Shown piece by piece: positions 16,856 to 25,366 of a stretch of DNA of 64,000 bases (the first letter of the stretch is position 1; each line of letters opens with the position of its first letter). The DNA is from Vibrio echinoideorum (lineage in GTDB: Bacteria > Pseudomonadota > Gammaproteobacteria > Enterobacterales > Vibrionaceae). The translations under genes were made by a program, and so were the position numbers. The notes beneath the pieces are model-generated. The model did no database searches, had not been told where the DNA came from, and saw only the letters and a list, made by a program, of their open reading frames with translations. The stretch is from contig NZ_AP025484.1 of NCBI RefSeq assembly GCF_024347455.1, positions 1,922,001 through 1,986,000 on the forward strand, given 5' to 3'.

Positions 16856-17785
16856 TTAGTAATAAACAATACCTTCGCCTTTCGTTATCAGAGTGCCAGC
16901 TTCATTGGTGATTATTTTATCTAAATCAAATAATGAACCAATCGCCGCATTACCCAAGCCAGCTTCAACGAATTTACAAACGGCATCAATTTTTGGCCCC
17001 ATAGAACCAGCAGGGAATGAAAATTCTGCTAAACCAGCAGGCGTTGCTTGCTTCATTTCTGCTTGGTCTTCTTTACCATAGTTACGGAAAATCGAACCAT
17101 CCGTTAAGATAATAAATAAGTCGGCATGGATTTTTTCAGCCAGTAGTTCAGCCGTAAGATCTTTGTCAATTACGCACTCTACGCCACTACTCTTACCTTG
17201 CTCAATACTCACGGGAACACCGCCGCCGCCACAAGCGATAACAAGGTTTTCTGTATCTAGAAGAGTTTCAATTTGCTGAATTTCAACAATGCTTTTTGGC
17301 ATAGGAGAAGGCACAACGCGTCGGTAGTACTCGCCATCAGCTTTAAACTGCATTGTGCTTTGAGCCATTAATTCTTTAGCTCGTTGCTCTGTATATACAG
17401 GGCCAACAAATTTAGTCGGGTTAGCAAACGCAGGGTCTTTTTTGCATACTTCAGTTTGCGTGACTAGCGTCGCTACGTCTAATTCAGGGTCAATGTTTCT
17501 TAGCTCTTGTTGTAACATGTAGCCCACCATGCCACAGGTTTGGGAGCCGAGTACATCCATTGGGTACGGGGTCGTCTCAGGCGAATATTCGTTATAAGCC
17601 GCGTTTTGTTCCATCAACAAACCTACTTGTGGGCCATTACCATGAACGATAACAATCTCATGCTCGCGTGCGATTGCAGCAATACTCGCCGCTGATTTGA
17701 TTATATTTTCACGTTGGTTCTCAGCCGTTAATGCTTGGCCTCTTGCTAAAAGAGCGTTACCGCCTAAAGCTAATACTATCCGCAT
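16856..17785 (-). CDS. arcC: Carbamate kinase
   Basis: Carbamate kinase reversibly transfers phosphate between carbamoyl phosphate and ADP, giving ATP, CO2 and ammonia, normally as the last step of the arginine deiminase pathway. Motifs include the N-terminal ALGGNALL, IVIVHGNGPQVG, CGGGGVPV and VIDKDLTAELLA. The start at 17785 gives 309 residues and has GGAGA seven bases upstream; the longer frame from 17803 would bury that site. Unusually, no arginine deiminase or ornithine carbamoyltransferase gene is nearby. It is transcribed alone, facing the hpd operon. A palindrome of FNR/CRP type lies about 160 bp upstream, in line with anaerobic or catabolite control. Confidence 0.95.
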   Translation of the reverse strand: MRIVLALGGNALLARGQALTAENQRENIIKSAASIAAIAREHEIVIVHGNGPQVGLLMEQNAAYNEYSPETTPYPMDVLGSQTCGMVGYMLQQELRNIDPELDVATLVTQTEVCKKDPAFANPTKFVGPVYTEQRAKELMAQSTMQFKADGEYYRRVVPSPMPKSIVEIQQIETLLDTENLVIACGGGGVPVSIEQGKSSGVECVIDKDLTAELLAEKIHADLFIILTDGSIFRNYGKEDQAEMKQATPAGLAEFSFPAGSMGPKIDAVCKFVEAGLGNAAIGSLFDLDKIITNEAGTLITKGEGIVYY

Positions 17786-18389
17786 GATAATGTCTCCGAT
17801 CATTTAATAATGATTTTATTTTACGTAGGGATTAACCGATTGTTTCTAATTAAATTCAAGCTTATTAATAACAATGACTAGTTTTTTTAATTACCCTTAA
17901 GTAATTAACATGCCGAGATAGTATTGGAAAATAACTGTTCTAAATGTGATAGCTATCAAATTATCATTTCACTAGAAATAAAGCTGTGGAAACGAGAATT
18001 ATTATAATTCGATTAAATATCCATAAGCTGGGATACAATCCAGTGGTGGACTCTTTTTTTGTATAAATGATTCGTCTTTAGTGAATATTATCTCAGCCCA
18101 AAAAATGAATAATTTAACATTTTTGTTTTAAATATGACGTTCAGATCTCATTAAGAACTTTAGAAACGGTACGGGGCAAAACTGAGGCGAGGGTTCACGA
18201 GCTTAAAGAGTGGTTTCGATTCGGTTTTTATTAGCCAATCAAGGGCTGCTTAAAGTGTTCAGTGTTTAATGCTTCTCCCGTTGCTTGCTTCACTCAGTCA
18301 TCGGTTTTCAATCGGCTGCCTTTACTCTAGATGTTATCTGACAGCCAAGTGAAAATTGGAGATAGCTCGCCACGTTCTTGGTCTAAATA
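17786..18389. other. AT-rich non-coding region upstream of arcC and downstream of aacS
   Basis: No gene is supported in this roughly 600-bp stretch. It holds the arcC promoter region, the FNR/CRP-like palindrome at 17945-17960 and the 3' side of the aacS gene. An open frame entering it from aacS on the same strand looks like a shadow. Confidence 0.6.
17945..17960. promoter_or_regulatory. FNR/CRP-like palindrome upstream of arcC
   Basis: TGTGATAGCTATCAAA contains the perfect 12-bp palindrome TGATAGCTATCA. It matches FNR (TTGAT-N4-ATCAA) at 9 of 10 positions and CRP (TGTGA-N6-TCACA) at 9 of 10. Which protein binds cannot be decided by eye. Confidence 0.5.
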
Positions 18390-20441
18390 CTAAAGCGAAA
18401 CAACGTGCTTTATCTCTTCCAAAACTTCGGCGTTTGCAATGGCTCCGAGGTTTTCTACATCCTTGCCATTTACCACCTGTTTCACCGCCAATTCCACCAG
18501 TTTGCCTGAGCGTGTTTTTGGCACGTCGCTGATCGCAAATATCTGGCTTGGCACGTGCCTTGGTGAACAAGAGGATTTGAGTTTGCTTTTGATGGCGGCC
18601 AATAGCGTTTCATTTAGAGCCACACCTTGCTGCAGTTGAACGAACAACCAAATTTGCTCATTGCGGTCGACATCTTTACCGACGGCGATGGAGTCGATGA
18701 TGCCCTCAATGGTGTTCACTTGCTGGTAGATCTCGGCAGTACCAATTCGCACACCACCGGGGTTAAGTGTGGTGTCGCCTCGCCCATAGAACAGATAGCC
18801 GCCATGCACGCTCTGTGCGACTTCATCACCGTGATGCCACACATTATCGAACCTGTCCCAATAGGTGCTGTGGTAGCGCTCTCCGGTGTCATTCCAGAAG
18901 CCAACAGGGAAGTTGGGGAGGGAATTTGTACACACCAGTTCGCCACGTTCATGATTAACCTTGTGACCCGACGAATTGAACACCTTGATGTCGACTCCGA
19001 GCCCTGCCTGTTGGCACTCACCGCGATACACAGGCGAGATTGGGTTACCCAAAACAAAGCAGCCACAAATATCCGTACCGCCAGAAATTGAGGCTAAATG
19101 CAGGTCTTGTTTGATGTGTTTGTAAACGTAATCAAACTGCTCTGGGTAAAGCACTGATCCCGTCGAGCACAGTGTTCTTAATTTAGGAAGGTTGTGACTG
19201 TCGATAGGCGAGAGTTCTGCCTTCTCAATCGCTTCTAGATATTTGGCTGAGGTGCCAAATGTCGATACGTCAGTACGCTGCGCTAAATCCCACAGAACGT
19301 TAGGTTGTGGGTAAACCGGGCTACCATCAAAGATCACCAAACACGCACCGCTCGCGAGCGCAGAGACGTGCCAGTTCCACATCATCCAACCACAAGTGGT
19401 GTAGTAGAACACGCGATCGTTTGGCTTTATATCACAGTGAAGTTGATGCTCTTTTAGGTGATTGATGGTAGTGCCGCCGACAGAATGCACAATACACTTT
19501 GGCTTGCCTGTTGTGCCGGAAGAGTAGAGCACAAACAGTGGTTCATTGAAGTTCACACGAGTAAATCGAAGAGGTTTTGGCTGATAGTGACTAAGGATGC
19601 TGTGCCAACTTTGGGGCGATACATCATGTTCAACTTGGTTTTTCTTTAAATCGTTCTTCTCTAAATCGCTCTTCTCTATATCACGAGTCGGTTTCAAGTA
19701 ACCGATCTGACACACCTGTTTTAGTGCGTTTAAGTGTTCAATGATTTCACGGTTCTTGTCCGTCATATCGAACGTCTTGCCATTGAAGGTGTAACCGTCA
19801 CAGGTGAACAGCACCTTAGGTTTCACTTGGCCAAATCGCTCAATCACACTCTCGACGCCAAAGTCAGGCGAGGTTGACGTCCAAATAGCGCCTAAGCTGG
19901 TGGTTGCTAACATCGCTATTACGGTTTGTGGTAGGTAGGGCGTATAAGCGGCAACCACATCACCTTGTTGAACGCCACAATCCACGAGCCATTGTTGAAC
20001 GCTAGAGACTGATTCACACAGGGTTTTCCATGTATAACTCTGTTGTTCGCCACGCTCGTTCTCAAACCAAATCGCACGCTCGTCAGGCATTATTTGCGCT
20101 AAACGCAGTAAGTTCTCGGCGTAGTTTACTTGCGTATTCGGGAACCATACTGCATCGCGATTCGATTTTGGTTGCTGCCAGCGGCTCTCGCCTTGATTTT
20201 TGATGAGCTCTCTTTGTGCGTTATCAATACTGTTCTGCGAGCCCACCATTCCACAAAACTGCCATACGTTCTGCCAAAACGACTCGGGATGTTCCACAGA
20301 CCATTGATGGAGATCCGTGTAGTTTTTCAATTCCCGTTCGAGTACGCCCTGTTGAACGAGGTTATCCATAAATCGGGTTGCGTTGGCGTGTGCGATGCGC
20401 TGCTCGCTGGGCTGCCAAACTGGCTTATTGCTTTCGTGCAT
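18390..20441 (-). CDS. aacS: Acetoacetyl-CoA synthetase
   Basis: This ATP-dependent ligase activates acetoacetate to acetoacetyl-CoA, so the acetoacetate from tyrosine breakdown can enter central metabolism. The 683-residue protein is the acetoacetate-CoA ligase type of the ANL superfamily. Visible are the AMP-binding P-loop LYSSGTTGKPKCIVHS, the aromatic YTTCGWMMWNWH segment, SGGTDICGCF and the C-terminal KTRSGK lysine motif. Near residues 250-272 a hydrophilic insert holds 5-residue repeats (EKSDL, EKNDL, KKNQV) coded by 15-bp repeats. AAAGG precedes the ATG. It is divergent from phhA, and a TyrR-like box lies in the shared upstream region. Confidence 0.95.
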   Translation of the reverse strand: MHESNKPVWQPSEQRIAHANATRFMDNLVQQGVLERELKNYTDLHQWSVEHPESFWQNVWQFCGMVGSQNSIDNAQRELIKNQGESRWQQPKSNRDAVWFPNTQVNYAENLLRLAQIMPDERAIWFENERGEQQSYTWKTLCESVSSVQQWLVDCGVQQGDVVAAYTPYLPQTVIAMLATTSLGAIWTSTSPDFGVESVIERFGQVKPKVLFTCDGYTFNGKTFDMTDKNREIIEHLNALKQVCQIGYLKPTRDIEKSDLEKNDLKKNQVEHDVSPQSWHSILSHYQPKPLRFTRVNFNEPLFVLYSSGTTGKPKCIVHSVGGTTINHLKEHQLHCDIKPNDRVFYYTTCGWMMWNWHVSALASGACLVIFDGSPVYPQPNVLWDLAQRTDVSTFGTSAKYLEAIEKAELSPIDSHNLPKLRTLCSTGSVLYPEQFDYVYKHIKQDLHLASISGGTDICGCFVLGNPISPVYRGECQQAGLGVDIKVFNSSGHKVNHERGELVCTNSLPNFPVGFWNDTGERYHSTYWDRFDNVWHHGDEVAQSVHGGYLFYGRGDTTLNPGGVRIGTAEIYQQVNTIEGIIDSIAVGKDVDRNEQIWLFVQLQQGVALNETLLAAIKSKLKSSCSPRHVPSQIFAISDVPKTRSGKLVELAVKQVVNGKDVENLGAIANAEVLEEIKHVVSL
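19639..19683 (-). repeat. In-frame 15-bp repeat in aacS, three copies
   Basis: Units at 19639-19653, 19654-19668 and 19669-19683 code, on the minus strand, for EKSDL-type pentapeptides. The middle copy reads TTCTTCTCTAAATCG on the plus strand. The insert sits in a poorly conserved surface segment between the N-terminal part and the P-loop. Confidence 0.75.
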
Positions 20442-20533
20442 TCCTTTACCTTTAACAAAAAGTTAACGATTTCAGTCTGGTATTTAGGTTTTACAAAGTC
20501 AAAAGATCAGCAAAATAAGGGGTTGTCGGAATT

Positions 20534-20553
20534 GTGTAAATAAAATGTTACAC
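20534..20553. promoter_or_regulatory. TyrR-like box between aacS and phhA
   Basis: GTGTAAATAAAATGTTACAC has perfect GTGTAA/TTACAC arms. Within it, TGTAAATAAAATGTTACA (20535-20552) matches TGTAAA-N6-TTTACA at 11 of 12 positions. It lies 88 bp before phhA and 93 bp before aacS and could serve both. Confidence 0.6.
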
Positions 20554-20640
20554 GATCGCCTATTTCGAAAAGTCGCGCAAATTGGCGGATATAACGAGTG
20601 GAGATAGGCTTAAAGTGAGACATTCGAAAGGAGGTGTGTA

Positions 20641-21435
20641 ATGACTCAATATCATTCTAAGCCCGTGAGCCAAGAGGGATGGGTTGAGTGGAGCCTCGAA
20701 GAAGACGCCATTTGGCACGACTTAGTGAAAAGGCAACTGGACGTCATTAATGACCGCGCATGCGATGCCTATTTGCACGGTTTGACCCTGCTGGATCTGC
20801 CATTAGACCGGGTTCCCCAGCTTCCAGAGATAAATAAAGTCCTAATGGAAACAACAGGTTGGCAGGTTCACCCTGTGCCTGCGTTGATCGATTTCGACCG
20901 TTTCTTTGATTTGCTCGCCAACAAGAAATTCCCAGTCGCGACATTTCTGAGAACGCGAGATGAGTTCGATTATTTGCAAGAGCCCGATTTCTTCCATGAA
21001 ATTTTTGGCCACTGTGCCATGCTCACCAATGCCGATTTTGCGATATTCACTGAGCATTACGGAAAACTTGGCCAAGCAGCCACACCTAAACAGCGTGCGT
21101 ATCTTGCCCGTTTGTATTGGTTTACGGTTGAATTCGGTTTAGTAAAAGAAGGTCATAGGCTGAAAATATATGGCGGTGGCATTCTTTCGTCTCCGGCGGA
21201 AACCATGTATGCGTTGGGAGGGGACTTGGCCGTTCGTGAGCGGTTTGACCTGCAAACCGTGCTAAGAACGCCTTATCGTATCGATATTATACAACCGAAA
21301 TATTACGTGATTGATGAGTTGTCTGAGCTCTTCAAAATCAGCCAGGAAAACCTATTGCAGCAAGCAGATCTCGCGATAGACGAGGGATTACTACCACCAC
21401 TTTTTGAACCTAAGGAACCAACACATGTTGAATGA
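20641..21435 (+). CDS. phhA: Phenylalanine-4-hydroxylase
   Basis: This pterin-dependent monooxygenase makes tyrosine from phenylalanine and feeds the hpd pathway. The 264-residue protein is the single-domain bacterial form without the regulatory ACT domain. The iron ligands are His119 and His124 in HEIFGH and Glu164 in FTVEFGL. Conserved TFLRTRDEFDYLQEPD precedes them, and the SSPAE segment follows. A near-perfect Shine-Dalgarno (AAAGGAGGTG) lies just before the ATG. The end overlaps phhB by 11 bp. Confidence 0.97.
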   Translation: MTQYHSKPVSQEGWVEWSLEEDAIWHDLVKRQLDVINDRACDAYLHGLTLLDLPLDRVPQLPEINKVLMETTGWQVHPVPALIDFDRFFDLLANKKFPVATFLRTRDEFDYLQEPDFFHEIFGHCAMLTNADFAIFTEHYGKLGQAATPKQRAYLARLYWFTVEFGLVKEGHRLKIYGGGILSSPAETMYALGGDLAVRERFDLQTVLRTPYRIDIIQPKYYVIDELSELFKISQENLLQQADLAIDEGLLPPLFEPKEPTHVE

Positions 21436-21763
21436 ACAAAAATGCGAAGCCTGCAGTATCGACGCGATTGCCCTCAATAAAGATGACCAACAATCTTTAC
21501 TGTTGGAGTTGTCTGATTGGCAGATCATCGAAAGAGACGGTATCCCACAACTTGAGAAGGTGTTTAAGTTTAAGAACTACAAACAAGCATGGGCATTCAG
21601 CAATAAAGTGTCAGAGTTAGCAGAAGAAGAATTCCATCACCCTTCGATCTTATTGGAGTGGGGCAAAGTGACCGTAACGTGGTGGAGCCACTCAATCAAA
21701 GGCCTACACAAGAATGACTTCATCTGCGCCTCACGCTGCGATGTGTTCGCCGTGAGTGAATAG
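21425..21763 (+). CDS. phhB: Pterin-4a-carbinolamine dehydratase
   Basis: This enzyme regenerates the tetrahydropterin cofactor used by phenylalanine hydroxylase. The ATG at 21425 has AAGGA upstream and gives 112 residues, the family size; a frame from 21404 adds seven residues lying within phhA. Conserved elements are FKFKNYKQAWAF, the EEFHHPSILLEWGKVTVTWWSHS block with the paired histidines, and the tail LHKNDFICA. It is coupled to phhA by an 11-bp overlap. Confidence 0.96.
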   Translation: MLNEQKCEACSIDAIALNKDDQQSLLLELSDWQIIERDGIPQLEKVFKFKNYKQAWAFSNKVSELAEEEFHHPSILLEWGKVTVTWWSHSIKGLHKNDFICASRCDVFAVSE

Positions 21764-21879
21764 TATCTGACTAGATAAGTTGAATCGAGAAAGTTGATAC
21801 GAAAAACTGCCATGTTCGAGTCGAATATCGGCAGTTTCAGGCTTTAAAGGTTTTTAAAGTTCTATGCTCATTGGTTGAA

Positions 21880-22440
21880 CTAACTAAAAAGGTCGCTGTT
21901 ATGAAATTTACTACAGATATGGGATTTTAACTCGGTGCCATTTCCCCAAAGTGGCTCAATTGGAAATTGTTTGTCAAAAACGGTAATTGCTAACTTATCA
22001 TCGAAAGATTCCGCATCATTTTCTTGAGCTGTAATTACGGCGACACACATTCCCGTTATGTACCCGATAGGCAAGTTCCATTTGTCGGAACCAATTTCAA
22101 TTGACCCATTTAAATTAAATTCTAATCTAGGATCAAGTTCGCCTTCATGTGCGATGGAAGTTCGGCCAAATTTGTAGAGTGCATCTGTAATGCTAGTGCC
22201 ATCACACACAATATTGGATAAGCAATTTCCAGTAGCTACTGTAGAAATCAGCTTCTCTTCATCTTCTAAAAATGCTTTTATCCTCTTTCCCACACCGTCT
22301 TTTGGTCTTCGGCGTTTTGCCGTTTGATCTATTGCAGGGAACAAATTCACTAATGCCCCTTCATGATCGTTAGTTTGCATATGTTTAATAGCTTGCAATA
22401 TACGCCTGCTTACGCCTGTAGGTTTTTTATTTTTCTTCAT
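21880..22440 (-). CDS. Uncharacterised HEPN-like protein
   Basis: I do not recognise a named family for this 186-residue protein. The N-terminal half reads as helices (RRILQAIKHMQTNDHEGALVN, then GKRIKAFLEDEEKL). Residues 91-102 (FGRTSIAHEGEL) contain Arg93-x4-His98, the RX4-6H signature of HEPN nucleases and related proteins, in the typical LYKxGRxxxxHEG setting. The C-terminal half (WNLPIGYITGMCVAVITAQ, later strands) is unplaced. AGGAAAA lies before the ATG. It is a lone AT-rich gene next to a gene-poor stretch, which suggests an accessory gene. A toxin or defence role is possible, but no antitoxin gene is visible beside it. Confidence 0.6.
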   Translation of the reverse strand: MKKNKKPTGVSRRILQAIKHMQTNDHEGALVNLFPAIDQTAKRRRPKDGVGKRIKAFLEDEEKLISTVATGNCLSNIVCDGTSITDALYKFGRTSIAHEGELDPRLEFNLNGSIEIGSDKWNLPIGYITGMCVAVITAQENDAESFDDKLAITVFDKQFPIEPLWGNGTELKSHICSKFHNSDLFS

Positions 22441-22795
22441 ATATTTTCCTAACCTAAAAGTTGTTCATTATCATTAATTTATTTTTAATTGTATGGATTA
22501 AAGCTATTAGGGACATTGTTTTTATTTAAGTTTTGTTATGGATAATGCAAATTTAAATATATACGCCGAGTGCTTATACCAGTTCAAATTATGCAATACA
22601 TGAACTACGTGAGCGACTCTCCAAAACTTTGTTTGTCAGCTTATAGCGGCTCTTCAACCAAACGCACTTTCCCAAAGTAGCTTGACCTGCATCAGCGACT
22701 TGCTGGTTTCTTGCCCCACAACCCCCTCTATTGCTCATAGTATTGGTTTTATGAGGCTGCTCTATGATATATTTCTCGGCCAAGTGTATTACAGA
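22441..22795. other. Intergenic region with no supported gene
   Basis: The first part is AT-rich; the rest (about 22570-22790) is more balanced and carries open but unconvincing frames on both strands. I see no ribosome binding site or recognisable protein. It could be decayed coding DNA or mobile-element remains, but nothing proves this. Confidence 0.4.
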
Positions 22796-22807
22796 CGAAG
22801 GCTAATA

Positions 22808-23017
22808 ATGTCTATCAACCTTTCACTCCTTCCACCCAGTGAGAAAAATAAAATCGAACTGGATAAGCAGGCATCGTTTCTTGTATGGAAATTGAAGCAT
22901 GCGAAATGTGGCCCTGAAGCCATTGTTGAAGAAGCAATGAAGCTAGGTGATCCAGAAGAAAAGGCTTGGTTTGATCAGTCTGTAGAAAAATACAAACGGG
23001 TAATGGGTGTCGCATAA
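22808..23017 (+). CDS. Small DUF3283-like protein
   Basis: This 69-residue cytoplasmic protein starts at the ATG 22808, after GAAGG. It begins MSINLSLLPPSEKNKIELDK and continues as a charged helical protein ending YKRVMGVA. I take it to be the vibrio DUF3283 family from memory. A longer frame from 22682 covers non-coding-looking DNA and lacks a ribosome binding site. Function unknown; 96 bp separate it from the YebC-like gene. Confidence 0.7.
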   Translation: MSINLSLLPPSEKNKIELDKQASFLVWKLKHAKCGPEAIVEEAMKLGDPEEKAWFDQSVEKYKRVMGVA

Positions 23018-23113
23018 ACGCACATAAACCTTACCCAGCAAAGCTGTAGAATTGAAATGACACAGTAATTTGCTAGAATTTGCTCCGTTAATTGAATCAG
23101 AGAGAAGATCCCG

Positions 23114-23830
23114 ATGGGAAGAAGTTTTGAAGTGCGCAAGGCCTCAATGGCGAAAACTGCAGGCGCAAAAATTAAAGTTTATTCTAAATACGGTAAAGAG
23201 ATTTACGTACTGGCTAAGAACGGCAGCTCTGACCCAGACATGAACTTACCTCTTAAGCACCTGATTGCTAAAGCTAAGAAAGACCAAGTACCCGCTCACG
23301 TTATCGACAAAGCGATCGATAAAGCGAACGGCGGCGGCGGTGAAGACTTCCAACCAGCTCGTTACGAAGGTTTCGGCCCTGGTGGCACAAGCGTAATCGT
23401 TGACTGTCTAACTGACAACGGCAACCGTACTTTCCAAGACGTTCGCCAATGTTTCGTTAAGACTGGTGCGAAAATCGGTGTTGAAGGTACTGTTTCTCAC
23501 ATGTTCGCTCACCAAGCTGTATTCCAGTTTGCTGGCGAAGATGACGAGATCATCCTAGAAACGCTAATGATGGAAGACGTAGACGTGACTGACGTTGAGC
23601 TAGAAGACGGTGTTATCACTGTATTCGCTCCAACGACTGAGTTCTTCAAAACGAAGACTGCACTACACACTGCGTTCCCAGAGCTAACTCTGGACGTTGA
23701 GGAAATCACTTTCGTTCCTCAAACGACTACGCCAGTAGCTGAAGAAGATTCTGAGAAGTTCCAGAAGTTCTTAGACATGCTTGACGACTGTGATGACGTT
23801 CAGCAGGTTTACCACAACGCTGAGCTATAA
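23114..23830 (+). CDS. YebC/PmpR (TACO1) family protein, YeeN-like
   Basis: This cytoplasmic protein of the YebC family has 238 residues. Family members act in translation of difficult peptides or as DNA-binding regulators. The N-terminus [19 protein letters not shown] is that of the YeeN-type paralogue; canonical YebC begins MAGHSKWANIK. Core motifs are [23 protein letters not shown] and the acidic C-terminal half ([12 protein letters not shown]). GAGAAG precedes the ATG. Codon use looks like a highly expressed gene. A strong terminator follows. Confidence 0.9.
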   Translation: MGRSFEVRKASMAKTAGAKIKVYSKYGKEIYVLAKNGSSDPDMNLPLKHLIAKAKKDQVPAHVIDKAIDKANGGGGEDFQPARYEGFGPGGTSVIVDCLTDNGNRTFQDVRQCFVKTGAKIGVEGTVSHMFAHQAVFQFAGEDDEIILETLMMEDVDVTDVELEDGVITVFAPTTEFFKTKTALHTAFPELTLDVEEITFVPQTTTPVAEEDSEKFQKFLDMLDDCDDVQQVYHNAEL

Positions 23831-23879
23831 TATCAATCTATAATTGATAGCTTTGCTCTTGTGAGTAGAATGTAGAATA

Positions 23880-23912
23880 CAAAAAACCGAGCCTAGTGCT
23901 CGGTTTTTTTAT
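23880..23912 (+). terminator. Rho-independent terminator after the YebC-like gene
   Basis: AAAAAACCGAGC and GCTCGGTTTTTT pair as a strong stem with a CTAGT loop and a T7 run, 50 bp after the stop. Confidence 0.9.
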
Positions 23913-24106
23913 GCCGTTTATTCAGAGATAGAAGAACTTAAAAGTGTGCCTCTGAGTGTTGGCTGTTTTCTTTGGTCTGCTTCTGTGATTGCTTACTGTT
24001 TTTACTCACTGTACCCGTTCGCAGTATCTGTTCGGAACCGCTGATCGAATTCCCCTTGATCATCGTTCCATGATAGCGACATGATCCGCCTATCCTCGTG
24101 ATCGAC

Positions 24107-24325
24107 TTAGTTAATCGTTTCAGGTGCAATTAATGGGTTAGGCATCGTTTTAGTTCTTGGCTTACATATCCACGCTGCTAATTTTCGAATCAATGGCAGT
24201 ACGGTTAGGTTGAGTGTTAATGCGCAAGGCCAAGCAATAAAGAAGCTTTGTAGCCAAATAGGCGGCCATTCGTGGCTGAACCCTATTTTGTAGCCTGAGA
24301 TAACCCCAGACATAATCATTGCCAT
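24107..24325 (-). pseudogene. DUF2798-like membrane protein with lost or unusual start
   Basis: The frame encodes MAMIMSGVISGYKIGF and FFIAWPCALTLNLTVLPLIRKL, the two helices of the DUF2798 family. Family proteins normally have about 15-20 residues before this point. Here the frame stays open upstream to a stop at 24422-24424 and reads as a plausible N-terminus (NKQFWVTSILSSLT), but contains no ATG, GTG or TTG by hand translation. The ATG at 24325 lies inside helix 1 and has no ribosome binding site. Either the gene uses a rare start or it has lost its start and is decaying. Confidence 0.6.
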
Positions 24326-24451
24326 GGTCAGGGAAGATAAAATAGAAGTTACCCAAAATTGTTTATTGTATGTTTCTCCCGTGATTTTCTGTTGTTGATG
24401 AGATAAGGTTACATCTATCCATTAATGAGAAAAATAGGCACATATAGAAGT

Positions 24452-25354
24452 ATGAATTCCATATTTGGAAACATTGATGATCTGTTTTTATTCTGTGCAG
24501 TGGTTGAAGAGGGTTCTTTGCTTTCGGCATCGAAACGCCTGCAATTACCTGTGTCGACCATGTCGCGTCGATTAACCGCATTGGAAGATCGCCTGAGTAT
24601 CCGACTTTTAGAAAAGAAAGGTCGTGAGTTGGTGGCCACTAAAGATGGCGAAGCGGCCTTTGCTGCGCTGAGCAGCGGTATGGAATCGCTGCATCAAGGC
24701 TTCAGTAGCTTGCTTGAGGAGCGCGATGCGATTCAAGGTAAGATAAAGCTCGCAGTGCCTCATAACTTCTACAGTGGCTTTCTACGTTCGACCATTGAGC
24801 AATATCTTGTTGAGTATCCCAATGTGCAGCTTGATTTAACTCTGAGTCAGCAGCAGGTGGTTCCTCAAACTGATCGTGATTTGTTGATTACGTTTAAGAT
24901 TTCCGACATGGAAGGCATGATTGCTCGACCACTGTTTAAAGCCAAGCACGGTTTCTTTGCGAGCCCAGATTATTTGGATTCCCACAGTGCGATTAAAAAT
25001 CCAGGTGATCTAGAGCACCACGACTGGATTAATGTCGATGATGTTTTTGATATGCCGCTCTACAAATCCGGCCGCTTAGAGCAGATGGTGACGATTAAAC
25101 CGAAGTTTATTGTTAATGACATCAATGCTGTGGCCGCCGCAGCGCTGAAGGGGCTGGGGCTTGCTTCACTGCCTTTTCGCCATGTATCTCCAGATATGAA
25201 TCTGATTCAAGTGCTCCCTGAGTATCATCGGGGTGATCGCCAAGCGTATTTAGTGTACAAAGAAAGAAAATATCAGCCAAAGGCTTTGACCCTGCTTATC
25301 GATGCATTGATTGAGAGTGTTCGATCTTTCCATAGTGATGGTTTGGTCAAATAA
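24452..25354 (+). CDS. LysR-family transcriptional regulator
   Basis: This regulator has an N-terminal helix-turn-helix (GSLLSASKRLQLPVSTMSRRLTALEDRL) and a substrate-binding domain of about 200 residues. The ATG at 24452 puts the conserved start (MNSIFGNIDDLFLF) close to the N-terminus; a frame from 24425 adds nine residues and cannot be excluded. It lies 12 bp before the beta-hydroxyacid dehydrogenase gene on the same strand, so the two are probably one transcript. It resembles the CrgA/AaeR-like LysR branch. Inducer unknown. Confidence 0.88.
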   Translation: MNSIFGNIDDLFLFCAVVEEGSLLSASKRLQLPVSTMSRRLTALEDRLSIRLLEKKGRELVATKDGEAAFAALSSGMESLHQGFSSLLEERDAIQGKIKLAVPHNFYSGFLRSTIEQYLVEYPNVQLDLTLSQQQVVPQTDRDLLITFKISDMEGMIARPLFKAKHGFFASPDYLDSHSAIKNPGDLEHHDWINVDDVFDMPLYKSGRLEQMVTIKPKFIVNDINAVAAAALKGLGLASLPFRHVSPDMNLIQVLPEYHRGDRQAYLVYKERKYQPKALTLLIDALIESVRSFHSDGLVK

Positions 25355-25366
25355 AAGGAGAAAGGA

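Noticed and set aside
22589..22783. Minus-strand open frame before the DUF3283-like gene
   Set aside because: No ribosome binding site, no recognisable protein and an overlap with the probable promoter of the next gene. A mobile-element remnant was considered but nothing supports it.
23938..24129. Minus-strand 63-residue open frame after the YebC-like gene
   Set aside because: Low-quality composition, no ribosome binding site and partial overlap with the DUF2798 frame.
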